From contig JAKQXK010000719.1 in the NCBI GenBank assembly GCA_029561505.1, positions 1 to 11,280 on the forward strand: 11,280 nt of DNA. The letters are read 5' to 3'. Below the pieces are notes generated by a model. The model had not been told where the DNA came from. It ran no database searches and was given only the letters and a program-made list of their open reading frames with translations. Positions 1 through 7,282 of this stretch are shown here, piece by piece; the stretch's first letter is position 1; each line of letters begins with the position of its first letter. The translations under genes and the position numbers were made by a program. The stretch comes from Spirochaetota bacterium (GTDB lineage Bacteria > Spirochaetota > Leptospiria > Turneriellales > Turneriellaceae).

Positions 1-105
1 GCACCCGATGCACCCGCTCACGACACCTCTACACTCTTACAGAAGGCATTTCTCGCAGAAGAAGTACCCGTTACGCCGGAATCAGAGAAACTGTTCGGCC
101 ATTAA
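1..105 (+). CDS. 3' end of an unidentified protein-coding gene (partial)
   Basis: Frame 1 is open from the window edge to a TAA at 103-105 and would give 34 residues ending in SEKLFGH. The peptide is acidic and proline/alanine-rich, with a short helix-like stretch (STLLQKAFLAEEV), which reads like a natural protein tail. The codons resemble those of the neighbouring genes. An open stretch this short occurs fairly often by chance, so the call rests on composition and on its place upstream of, and co-directional with, the next gene. I do not recognise the family. No clear hairpin terminator follows, so it may be co-transcribed with the ankyrin gene 95 nt downstream. Confidence 0.45.
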   Translation, partial: APDAPAHDTSTLLQKAFLAEEVPVTPESEKLFGH

Positions 106-161
106 CAGCCTCGTGGCGGGTCTGGTGTTTCGCCGCGCTGAAATGCGGTTGAACGCCTGTC

Positions 162-174
162 TTCAATCATTGAA
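162..174. repeat. Short perfect inverted repeat (6-bp arms, 1-nt centre) upstream of the ankyrin gene
   Basis: TTCAATCATTGAA is a perfect dyad. A further TTGAA lies just upstream at 149-153, so the region carries three alternating TTGAA/TTCAA words. It lies in the 95-nt gap before the ankyrin gene, 27 nt upstream of its start codon, and could be an operator half-site pair or part of a leader. I found no clear -10 box near it. Chance occurrence is quite possible. Confidence 0.25.
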
Positions 175-200
175 ACGAACCAAATTCTTTCGGAGGGTTT

Positions 201-1091
201 ATGATCCGTAAAACTGGTATTTTGATATTATTTGCTCTGAGCTCAATGCTCACCGCGCAGACGCCTTCGCCGCAAGAGCGGCTTGAATCTGCGGTCTATA
301 GCGATAACGTTGCTGAGATCAAGGCTGCCATCAAGGCCGGTGCAGGCGCCAATAGCGGCAACTATTCTGGCCATTTTCTGGGCATTGCATCGACCCGTGG
401 CACGCTGAAGACCGTGCAGGCGCTCGTCGAAGCAGGCGCCGACGTAAACTACAGCACCTCTGGCGGCTGGACAGCCGCAATGGCCGCAGCGGATAACGGA
501 CATCTGCCGGTTCTGAAATATCTTGCATCAAAAAAAGCTGACCTCAATGCCCGCACCCGTATGGGCCGCACCCTGCTCATGCGCGCCGCATTTCACGGAC
601 AAACTGCCGTCGTACAATACCTGATTTCAAGGGGTGCCAAACCCAACGATGCAGACCAAAGCGGAGTCACTGCGCTCATGCTCGCAGCGCAGCAGGGCCA
701 TGACGCCACCGTAAAGGCGTTGCTCGGGGCAGGTGCTGACAAAAACGCATTGGCTGCATCGCAAAAAAATGCTCTGGCACTGGCGCGCGAGGGCGAAGCG
801 GCAAACGCCGGCTACCGTGCAGAAGAATTCAAGCGCACCATCGCGCTTTTGAGTGGTGCCGACAGCCGCAGCAAAGGCAAACTCATTGGTAAGGTGTTCA
901 GCGCCAACGGTAAGCGCATTGAAATCACCGGTTCGGGCATCAAAGACGCAAAACGCGGAGCGCGCATCGTGATCAAGACAGCATCGGGCGATATCAAGGC
1001 TACCGTCAACGAGACACTGCACTCAAAAATAAAGGCGACAGCCGTGAAAAAAGGCGCAGAGAAGGGCGATTCGGTATTTCTCGACAAATAG
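201..1091 (+). CDS. Secreted/periplasmic ankyrin-repeat protein with C-terminal beta-rich domain
   Basis: The start ATG is preceded by GGAGGG at 192-197, a strong ribosome binding site that decides it. Residues 1-20 form a signal peptide: a basic n-region (RK), the hydrophobic ILILFALSSML, and a likely cleavage after Ala19 or Gln20. There is no lipobox cysteine, so I expect a soluble periplasmic or secreted protein. Residues 27-220 hold about five to six ankyrin repeats with the usual G-x-T-x-L/A, A-A-x-x-G-H and L-x-x-x-G-A-D-x-N signatures (for example 89-118, 121-150 and 155-184). The last repeat is degenerate. Residues 226-296 form a separate Gly/Lys-rich, beta-predicted segment with alternating GK-hydrophobic and GD motifs; I do not recognise its family. 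Ankyrin repeats bind proteins, and no enzymatic motif is visible. It heads a four-gene run, and the next gene starts directly after its TAG. Confidence 0.88.
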   Translation: MIRKTGILILFALSSMLTAQTPSPQERLESAVYSDNVAEIKAAIKAGAGANSGNYSGHFLGIASTRGTLKTVQALVEAGADVNYSTSGGWTAAMAAADNGHLPVLKYLASKKADLNARTRMGRTLLMRAAFHGQTAVVQYLISRGAKPNDADQSGVTALMLAAQQGHDATVKALLGAGADKNALAASQKNALALAREGEAANAGYRAEEFKRTIALLSGADSRSKGKLIGKVFSANGKRIEITGSGIKDAKRGARIVIKTASGDIKATVNETLHSKIKATAVKKGAEKGDSVFLDK

Positions 1092-1511
1092 ATGAAGCGC
1101 ATTTTCACACTATTGCAACAAAAAGTTTCAACGAACGCGCTGTACCTGCGCGCGCAGAAAGACCTGTGGCCAGAAGTCGTGAAATTTGTTGTCGCGGGGC
1201 CTACGCTGATCGGCTTCATCGTCGGGCTCACGCGCTACAAACCAGGCGAACAGGCCTTTGAATGTGGATTTCAATCGCTGCTGTTTTTTCTGGCCTACGC
1301 TGCGGCATTGACGCTCGTTCAGGCGGTCGATACTCTGTTTTTCACTGGCTGGCCGCTCGTTCTGGGTATTGCCCGCTCGCTTCTGGCTGCAGGCTACATC
1401 TATCTGGCGCTGCGCCAGTATCTTGGCTGGCGCAACGGCAGCATCACATTCTATGCGCCGGTTCAGAAACTGCGCGACCGGCTGCGCGCCGCTACTGGCA
1501 ATGCTGTCTGA
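1092..1511 (+). CDS. Small three-helix membrane protein, unknown function
   Basis: This 139-residue protein begins at the ATG directly after the upstream TAG, so translational coupling is likely. I see three hydrophobic segments at about residues 29-46, 60-79 and 86-108. They are flanked by a basic amphipathic N-terminus (RAQK) and a basic C-terminal tail (KLRDRLRAA). There is no signal peptide or catalytic motif. The general shape, a short loop with KPGEQAFECG before the second helix, is loosely like small DUF4870/Tic20-type membrane proteins, but the likeness is too weak for a name. Its stop codon overlaps the first 11 nt of ttcA. The tight packing argues that the gene is real, although the product is not recognised. 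Confidence 0.75.
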   Translation: MKRIFTLLQQKVSTNALYLRAQKDLWPEVVKFVVAGPTLIGFIVGLTRYKPGEQAFECGFQSLLFFLAYAAALTLVQAVDTLFFTGWPLVLGIARSLLAAGYIYLALRQYLGWRNGSITFYAPVQKLRDRLRAATGNAV

Positions 1512-2316
1512 GGCCCTGACCCTAGATAAGCGGGAAATCCGCCTGAGAAAGATACCTGCCGGTTTTCGTAAAGAATATAAGAATATTCTGCATGAAGTCG
1601 GTGCGCTGATCGCCGAGCACGACCTGATTAGTCAAGGTGACCGCATTATGGTCGCGGTTTCGGGCGGCAAAGACTCGCATGCGCTGTTGCACATTCTGCT
1701 CGACCTGCAGGCCAAGGCACCGGTCGATTTTTCCATAATTGCCTATACGCTCGACCAAAAGCAACCAGGTTTCGACGCAAGCGCGCTGATTGCCTACTAT
1801 GAAGAGATTGGTGTTGAGTACATTATCGGCGAACGTGACACGTATTCGGTGGTAACGGAAAAAATACCCGCGGGCCAGACCTTTTGTTCGCTCTGTTCGA
1901 GACTTCGTCGCGGTATACTCTACGACGAGGCCGAAAGACTCGGGGCGACAAAGATCGCGCTGGGTCACCATGCGAACGATGCTCTCGAAACGCTGCTCTT
2001 GAACCTGTTCTACAGCGGCAAACTTGCTGCTATGCCACCGAAGCTGTTAAGCGACGATGGCCGCAATACGGTGATCAGGCCACTCTTACGCGCCACCGAA
2101 GATTCACTCGGCGCATTGGCCGAAGTACTGAATTTCCCGATATTACCCTGCAACCTCTGCAACAATCAAGAGGGGCTGCAGCGTGCGCGCATCAAGGCAC
2201 TCATCGATGATGAGAGTAAGCGCAATACGAACCTGATACATTCTGCGAAGCGCGCGATGGCGAATGTGAAACCTTCGCACCTGTGGGACCTTGCGCTCAC
2301 GCGCAGCGAAGAATAA
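1501..2316 (+). CDS. ttcA: tRNA 2-thiocytidine(32) synthetase TtcA
   Basis: TtcA is an ATP-dependent, iron-sulfur enzyme that replaces O2 of cytidine 32 in certain tRNAs with sulfur. I start it at ATG 1501, giving 271 residues. The frame stays open further upstream, but that part lies within the preceding gene and shows no TtcA similarity. The PP-loop SGGKDS is at residues 54-59. The cluster-binding cysteine pairs are both present: CSLCSRLRRG (C129, C132) and PCNLCNNQ (C217, C220). Other family blocks are GHHANDALETLLLN (155-168) and the GKLAAMPPKLLSDDG segment followed by VIRPL. The order and wording follow Escherichia coli TtcA (311 residues) closely, with a shorter N-terminus. It overlaps the membrane-protein gene by 11 nt and is followed after 6 nt by the nadC fusion, so the three are probably one transcript. 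Confidence 0.96.
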   Translation: MLSEALTLDKREIRLRKIPAGFRKEYKNILHEVGALIAEHDLISQGDRIMVAVSGGKDSHALLHILLDLQAKAPVDFSIIAYTLDQKQPGFDASALIAYYEEIGVEYIIGERDTYSVVTEKIPAGQTFCSLCSRLRRGILYDEAERLGATKIALGHHANDALETLLLNLFYSGKLAAMPPKLLSDDGRNTVIRPLLRATEDSLGALAEVLNFPILPCNLCNNQEGLQRARIKALIDDESKRNTNLIHSAKRAMANVKPSHLWDLALTRSEE

Positions 2317-2322
2317 CAGGCA

Positions 2323-3981
2323 ATGGCGATTACGATGCCAGGCAAAGAAAAGAGCAAAGGTCGCATTCTGCCGCTTTTTGCCGGGCTGCGCAGGCGAAAG
2401 GCCAAGCCCGATACAACGGTTCAGCAAACGGGTACGCAGCTTTTTCGGCAGGTAGTGAACTACGTACGTGACCGCGCCAAAGAGCGCCACATCGGCTGGA
2501 GCCTTATTCCAGCGTTGGTGACGCTGCGCATCGTCGCAACGGAAAATCTGCGCGCCATACGAACGGCTTTTGAAAACGGCATCTCAGCAGAAAAGCCCGT
2601 GCACCCCGATCTTCTCGCAGAATTTCTCGAAATGCGCCGCTTTTTTACCGCCGCAATTATCTATAAGGCAGCAGAAAACTGGAAACCACAACACATGGGT
2701 CGCAGGCAGGCGCGGGCTATCGATGACCTGCTCGATGACCTGCAGTTCTTAAGCGAAAATAACTCATGGGACTGGGTGAGTTTTCACGAAACTGAGTTTG
2801 AGTTTTTCTTGCAGATTGCGAATATGTCGCGCTTTACGACTGCGCGTTTCGTGCTGAACCGCATTCGCCGTGACTATCTCGACTCGGTGCTGGCGTACAA
2901 TAAGAATTTCTGGAACATGCAGAACGCAGTTGGCGTCTATCGCACACTGCTGAACCTCATTCGCGAAGGCCGCCCCGCTGAGGCCGAAGGCGAAATTCTG
3001 CAGTTTTTCACTCAGAATGATCTCGCGATTGTACAATATTACACAAGTCAGGTCTCTGCCAAGGGTTTTGAGATAACGCCGCAGCAATACCGCGAATCTA
3101 ACCGGCCGGTTTACGCTTCATCAGTCGCCGAACTCAGCGAAACAGAAATTGCGCGCGTCGTTCGTAATGCGCTCGCAGAAGATAAGGCCTCAGCGGATAT
3201 AACTACGCAGGCGATTTTTGCAAGCCCGGCGCGCGCCGCGGGCAGAATTTTCGTCAAAGGCGACGCTGTGGTGAGCGGCGTGAATGTCGCGTTGCATACA
3301 TTTCGCTATTTCGACCAGGGCATGCAGTTTCAGGTCGAGGCGACAGACGGTGATTTGCTCAAGGCAGGCGCGACCGTCTTTCGCTTTAACGGCGACATAC
3401 GCGCCGTGCTGCGCGCCGAGCGCGTTGCCCTCAACTTTCTTGCCTTCATGAGCAGCATCGCAACGCGCACGCACCGCGTTCAGCAAATCGCAAACCGTTA
3501 TGGGGTGCGCGTGCTCGATACGCGAAAAACCCTGCCGATGCTGCGCGCCGTTTCGAAATATTCTGTCATCAAAGGGGGAGGTCTCAATCACCGCCACGAT
3601 CTCTCTGAAATGGGCCTCATTAAAGACAACCACATCGCGCAGGCAGGCTCGGTCACGGCTGCAATTCTTGCCTTTAAGCGCCATGCGCCGTTCACGCCGC
3701 TCGAAGTTGAGGTAGATACCCTGGCGCAGCTCGCCGAAGCGCTGCCGCTAAAACCCGAAATGGTGCTGCTTGACAATATGGATAATGCGACAATGGCAGA
3801 GGCGATGAAACTCATTCAAGAGGCGAACCGCATGAACGGTACAAAGACCACTGCAGAAGCCTCGGGCGGTTTCACGCTTGATAATCTTGACCGTTTAAAA
3901 GATACTGGCGTGAACTATGTCAGTCTGGGCGCCATCACGAATGTTATCGAACCGCCTGATTTTAGTCTTGAAATTCTGTGA
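2323..3981 (+). CDS. nadC: NadC (quinolinate phosphoribosyltransferase) with a FadR/GntR-like N-terminal half
   Basis: Residues about 266-552 are a complete NadC, which converts quinolinate and PRPP to nicotinate mononucleotide, CO2 and pyrophosphate in de novo NAD synthesis. The visible blocks are AERVALNFLAFMSSIAT (365-381), LDTRKT (398-403), KGGGLNHRHDL (417-427), IKDNHI (433-438), EVEVDT (461-466), LLDNMD (482-487), EASGGF (512-517) and NYVSLGAIT (531-539). NadC alone is about 280-300 residues; here roughly 260 extra residues precede it. Residues 95-240 are all-helical and follow the order of the FadR C-terminal ligand-binding domain: LLAEFLEMRR, an acidic helix, HETEFEFFLQIANMSRF, then YRTLLNLIREGRPAEAEGEI. 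Residues 37-92 include VATENLRAIRTAFENG, reminiscent of a GntR recognition helix, but the usual LPSERELA block is missing. No ATG, GTG or TTG lies at the junction (3049-3165), so the NadC half is unlikely to start separately. NadC is near certain; the N-terminal assignment is by eye. Confidence 0.9.
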   Translation: MAITMPGKEKSKGRILPLFAGLRRRKAKPDTTVQQTGTQLFRQVVNYVRDRAKERHIGWSLIPALVTLRIVATENLRAIRTAFENGISAEKPVHPDLLAEFLEMRRFFTAAIIYKAAENWKPQHMGRRQARAIDDLLDDLQFLSENNSWDWVSFHETEFEFFLQIANMSRFTTARFVLNRIRRDYLDSVLAYNKNFWNMQNAVGVYRTLLNLIREGRPAEAEGEILQFFTQNDLAIVQYYTSQVSAKGFEITPQQYRESNRPVYASSVAELSETEIARVVRNALAEDKASADITTQAIFASPARAAGRIFVKGDAVVSGVNVALHTFRYFDQGMQFQVEATDGDLLKAGATVFRFNGDIRAVLRAERVALNFLAFMSSIATRTHRVQQIANRYGVRVLDTRKTLPMLRAVSKYSVIKGGGLNHRHDLSEMGLIKDNHIAQAGSVTAAILAFKRHAPFTPLEVEVDTLAQLAEALPLKPEMVLLDNMDNATMAEAMKLIQEANRMNGTKTTAEASGGFTLDNLDRLKDTGVNYVSLGAITNVIEPPDFSLEIL

Positions 3982-3984
3982 CCT

Positions 3985-6465
3985 TTACCTGATGCCTGCG
4001 TCGGTCGGGTTATAGCGATAAACTTCTGTATAGGGCAACCCAAGGCCGCCCAGGTCTTTCAGCGTGAAACTGATAAATACCGTTTGCTCGAGAAAGCTCG
4101 TTCGGTCGCGCAGGTAAGTTCCCGTAAAAATGGTACGGCGCTGAGACGCAAAACTCAGGCGCAGCAGCCATTTATGCAGATCGTGTTCGATGCTCGCGAA
4201 AAAACTCTCCATGTTGAGAATGCGGTTGCTTCTCGCGTTCGGGTCAAACGGATTCAGCGATTTTACCAGGTCGTCGAAAAAAGGCACGTGCGCCGGGTTC
4301 ACCGACTGGTAACGTTCGAACTGGTCGGCGATTGAGTTTAACGCGAGTCGCAGCCGCCAGTAGTCGTGCAGTTTGATGTCGGTTTCGAACCCGAGCCTCA
4401 GGTTCGATTCGGCGATATTGATGAAGTTGTGCCGGTAGGTCGAGGTGATTTTGAAAAGTGTCAGCTCGCGCATGAAGGGCAGCCGGTAGCCCCCCAGGCG
4501 GTAATAGAACTGAAAGTCATTGGTGTTCATCGTATCGAACTGTATCGAATATGCTGCACTGTTTAGAATGCCAATGCCGTTGAAGTGGTTATACTTGCGC
4601 TGGTTGAGTCCATAAAGATTCACGGTGAAGCCCCGAATAAAATCGTAATCCGCCTGGGTGCGAGCCAGCAGATCTGACCAGCGTTCTTGTTCTTTAAGGG
4701 CAATGGGGTATGGCCTGAGGTCGCGCGTAGCCGTAAAAGAAATGATCGCGTAAGGGTTCAAATCTGAGACGACCGATGCGGTGACTGCGTGTGCCCGGTC
4801 GTGGTTGAAGGTCAGATCTTGTCCCTGATCGGCGAATGAATAGCGGCGCACATGCACCCCCTGCGCATAAAGAATCGGATAGCCCACGCGCAGCGTGTTG
4901 TTGGTGAAGAGATATCCGTATGTTTGCCGCGCCATTTCACGGCGCAGCAGCGGGTCATCGAGATCTGTATAGTTATACTGCAGACCGAGCCCGCCCGATG
5001 GTACGAAATTGATCCACGGTAAAAAGGCAAAATAGAAGCTCACCTGATCGAAGATATCATTGCGCAAGAACGCCTTAACGGGCACAGAAGTAATGTCGCG
5101 GTAATACCGGCTGAAATTCGAGTTGAGGTAGACCCGGTTCATGATGCCCTTGAAAGAACCTTCGCCACCGCGCACGAGATAATTGCGGTGCGATACCGTG
5201 AGTTCGGGCGAAAGATCGTAAACCGGGGCGTACTTTGAATCGGCGTCGTTCGATGCCTGATACCACGCGAGCTGGCGAATCGCGCGCAGCGAAATCTGCG
5301 TGTCTTTGCTCGCGTGGTTTATGCCGGCTTCCCAGTTGAGAATGTTGGTCTGAAGAGTCTGTTGCGTGAAGCGTGGCCGGTAAATCGCATTTAAGGTCAT
5401 ATCGGGTTCGTAGCGTTCGCCGAATTCAAGCTCGAAGTTACGGTGCTTATAATACTGAAAACGGGCGTAAGCCGAAGTGACCGCGTCATCTTTGAGAGAC
5501 TTGTGCAGATTACCCGCGGCGTCGGCCCTGATCTTGTACCAGAATTGTTCGCTGGTGCCATAACTGCCGTCGGGTTGCAATACCTGATTGGTGACAACCG
5601 TTGTGCCCGTGCTGTCGGTTGTCGTGCGACGGGCCTTAAAATTTGAGACAGCGAGATCGAACGTGTACTTCAGGTCTGGATCGTCGCGTTTTAGCACAGT
5701 GCCGAATAAATAGCCCGTCTTTTCATACCAGTCGAAAATGAGTTTTCCCTGTTTCGGCAACAGCAGGCTCTTGTCGGCTGTCGGGTTAGAGAAGTTCCAG
5801 GTATTCTGCAAGAAATGCCCACGCGTAATGTTGTTACCATATTGCGTGATGACACCTGTGCCGGTGTCAGATTGCAGAAGCAACGGCCAGTAAAAGACCG
5901 GGGTCTGCCCGACGTAATAGATCGCCGACAAGGCCGCTATTTCGTTGTTCTTGTAGAGCCACAGTTTTCTTGCCTTGAAGTAATAGTGCGGATGCTTTTC
6001 GTCGCACGTGGTAAAAAATGCATCGCGCGCGATATAACGGTTTGACTCGATCTGCTTGATCACGCTGCCTGAAAGAAAAAACGGGTCGGCCGCCGCGCGC
6101 GACGAATAGACAACGCCTGCGTTGTGTTTGTTGTCGTAATAGAATTTTTCTCCCGAAAGCCGGTTTTCACCCGTTTCAAATGATACTTTGCCCTCGCCGA
6201 AGATCTCGCCAGTACGCGTATTGATTTTGACCGTCTCTGCGCGCAGGTATGCAGTCCCTGACCTGAGTATAATGCCGCCCCGCAGAATAAAAATACCTTC
6301 GTCGCCTTCGCCGACCGTGACGTATTCGGCCTCAGATGCCCTGACGATCTCGATTGCCCCGGCGCTGCTCTGGTTATTCTGCGCAAAGAGTGAACCCGCC
6401 GCCACGAGGCTGCAGAAGAGTATTGCGGCAGATAAACCGCGGATTGCCGCAAGCCGCTGAAACAC
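3985..6465 (-). CDS. lptD: LPS-assembly outer-membrane protein LptD (OstA/Imp family)
   Basis: LptD is the outer-membrane barrel that, with LptE, inserts lipopolysaccharide into the outer leaflet. This 826-residue product has a signal peptide at 1-28 (AILFCSLVAAGSLFA, cut before QNN). An OstA/LptA-type beta-jellyroll follows at about 45-125, with GGIILRSGTAYLRAETVKIN and GEGKVSFETGENRLSGEKFYYD. The family hallmark FFTTCDEKHPHYYFKARKL is at 150-168, followed by an IYYVGQTPVFYWP block. The rest, about 240-826, is aromatic-rich beta strands typical of a large barrel. The start is a GTG at 6465; an ATG 4 nt upstream is out of frame and no strong ribosome binding site is visible. Only Cys154 remains in the mature protein, so the inter-domain disulfides of enterobacterial LptD cannot form. 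The gene lies 31 nt after a pseudouridine synthase gene, and its stop is 3 nt from the convergent nadC stop. Confidence 0.9.
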   Translation of the reverse strand: MFQRLAAIRGLSAAILFCSLVAAGSLFAQNNQSSAGAIEIVRASEAEYVTVGEGDEGIFILRGGIILRSGTAYLRAETVKINTRTGEIFGEGKVSFETGENRLSGEKFYYDNKHNAGVVYSSRAAADPFFLSGSVIKQIESNRYIARDAFFTTCDEKHPHYYFKARKLWLYKNNEIAALSAIYYVGQTPVFYWPLLLQSDTGTGVITQYGNNITRGHFLQNTWNFSNPTADKSLLLPKQGKLIFDWYEKTGYLFGTVLKRDDPDLKYTFDLAVSNFKARRTTTDSTGTTVVTNQVLQPDGSYGTSEQFWYKIRADAAGNLHKSLKDDAVTSAYARFQYYKHRNFELEFGERYEPDMTLNAIYRPRFTQQTLQTNILNWEAGINHASKDTQISLRAIRQLAWYQASNDADSKYAPVYDLSPELTVSHRNYLVRGGEGSFKGIMNRVYLNSNFSRYYRDITSVPVKAFLRNDIFDQVSFYFAFLPWINFVPSGGLGLQYNYTDLDDPLLRREMARQTYGYLFTNNTLRVGYPILYAQGVHVRRYSFADQGQDLTFNHDRAHAVTASVVSDLNPYAIISFTATRDLRPYPIALKEQERWSDLLARTQADYDFIRGFTVNLYGLNQRKYNHFNGIGILNSAAYSIQFDTMNTNDFQFYYRLGGYRLPFMRELTLFKITSTYRHNFINIAESNLRLGFETDIKLHDYWRLRLALNSIADQFERYQSVNPAHVPFFDDLVKSLNPFDPNARSNRILNMESFFASIEHDLHKWLLRLSFASQRRTIFTGTYLRDRTSFLEQTVFISFTLKDLGGLGLPYTEVYRYNPTDAGIR

Positions 6466-6496
6466 GCATTGTAGAGCGGGGCGGGCGGATACGCCG

Positions 6497-7282
6497 TCAA
6501 ATAAAGTATGTGTGCAAACGCTGAAGCGAAGCCGGGGTTAATGCCTCGATCACCGCAGAGTTGCGGGTCGGATGCAAGAAGTTCAGCCAGCTGCAGGTCA
6601 GGGCAAGCCGGTCGCTGTGTTTCGGCAGCTTTTTGCCGCCATATTTGAGATCGCCCAAAAGCGGTGAACCGTGTGCGGCAAAAAGGGCCCTGATCTGGTG
6701 AAACTTGCCGCCTTCAATCTCGACGTCGTAAGCGTATCTGCCCGCGGTTGAGCTGCAGAGCGTGGCTGTTAATGTATAAACGCTGGCACCCGAATCTGCC
6801 CCGGCCGTTTCGACACGTTTGGCCATGCGGTCGGTTTTGCGCATCGTCGCGGTGAGCACAATACGTGAGGCATCCCCCTTTGCGCCCTGAAGTGCCGCAT
6901 GCGTCAAAACGCGGTAACGCTTCTCAAAGCGCCCCTCACGAATCTGCTCTGACAGGCGTGCTGCGGCCTTCGAAGTGCGCGCCAGAACCATGAGGCCTGA
7001 AGCCGGCCGATCAAGGCGCTGCACAGCGGCGCAGAAGACGTTGCCCGGCTTGCGATATTTTTTCTTCAGATAAGCGCCGAAAATTTCGTTTACCGAAGCG
7101 TCGCCGGTTTCGTCGCTTTGCGAGAGCCAGCCCGCGGGTTTAAAAATGACCAGCAAGTGATTGTCTTCGTACGCTATGAGCGGGGCGAGGGCTGCGACGA
7201 TTTCATCGCTCTGGGCTATTTTTACTATTCGACGCAGATCGAAGCCGCCATCTGACCCGAATATCTGTGAAGCGTCAAACAC
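6497..7282 (-). CDS. RluA-family RNA pseudouridine synthase
   Basis: The enzyme isomerises uridine to pseudouridine in rRNA or tRNA; which site cannot be told from the sequence. Family blocks are present in order: HLLVIFKPAGWLSQ, then VQRLDRPASGLMVLART with the catalytic Asp in RLDR (Gln replaces the usual His of HRLD), then FEKRYRVL, GGKFHQIRALFAAHGSPLLGD with LKYGGKK, and a short C-terminus. There is no S4 domain, as in the smaller RluA members. I start it at GTG 7282 (261 residues). An ATG at 7327 would add 15 residues without family likeness and would run deeper into the divergent gene. No good ribosome binding site is visible for either. It precedes lptD by 31 nt, so the two are likely co-transcribed, although I see no functional link. 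Confidence 0.87.
   Translation of the reverse strand: MFDASQIFGSDGGFDLRRIVKIAQSDEIVAALAPLIAYEDNHLLVIFKPAGWLSQSDETGDASVNEIFGAYLKKKYRKPGNVFCAAVQRLDRPASGLMVLARTSKAAARLSEQIREGRFEKRYRVLTHAALQGAKGDASRIVLTATMRKTDRMAKRVETAGADSGASVYTLTATLCSSTAGRYAYDVEIEGGKFHQIRALFAAHGSPLLGDLKYGGKKLPKHSDRLALTCSWLNFLHPTRNSAVIEALTPASLQRLHTYFI

Noticed and set aside
1369..1500. Extended N-terminus for TtcA from an upstream in-frame start
   Set aside because: It lies wholly inside the preceding membrane-protein gene in another frame and encodes a peptide with no TtcA likeness. ATG 1501 fits the family start.
3952..4021. Possible terminator pairing TTATCG with CGATAA across the nadC/lptD junction
   Set aside because: The arms are only about 6 bp with a loop of more than 50 nt and bulges, so it is not a credible terminator.
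6060..6500. 146-residue minus-strand frame with ATG near the lptD start
   Set aside because: It is a shadow of the lptD signal peptide and jellyroll region in another frame, rich in Arg and Ser, with no family motif.
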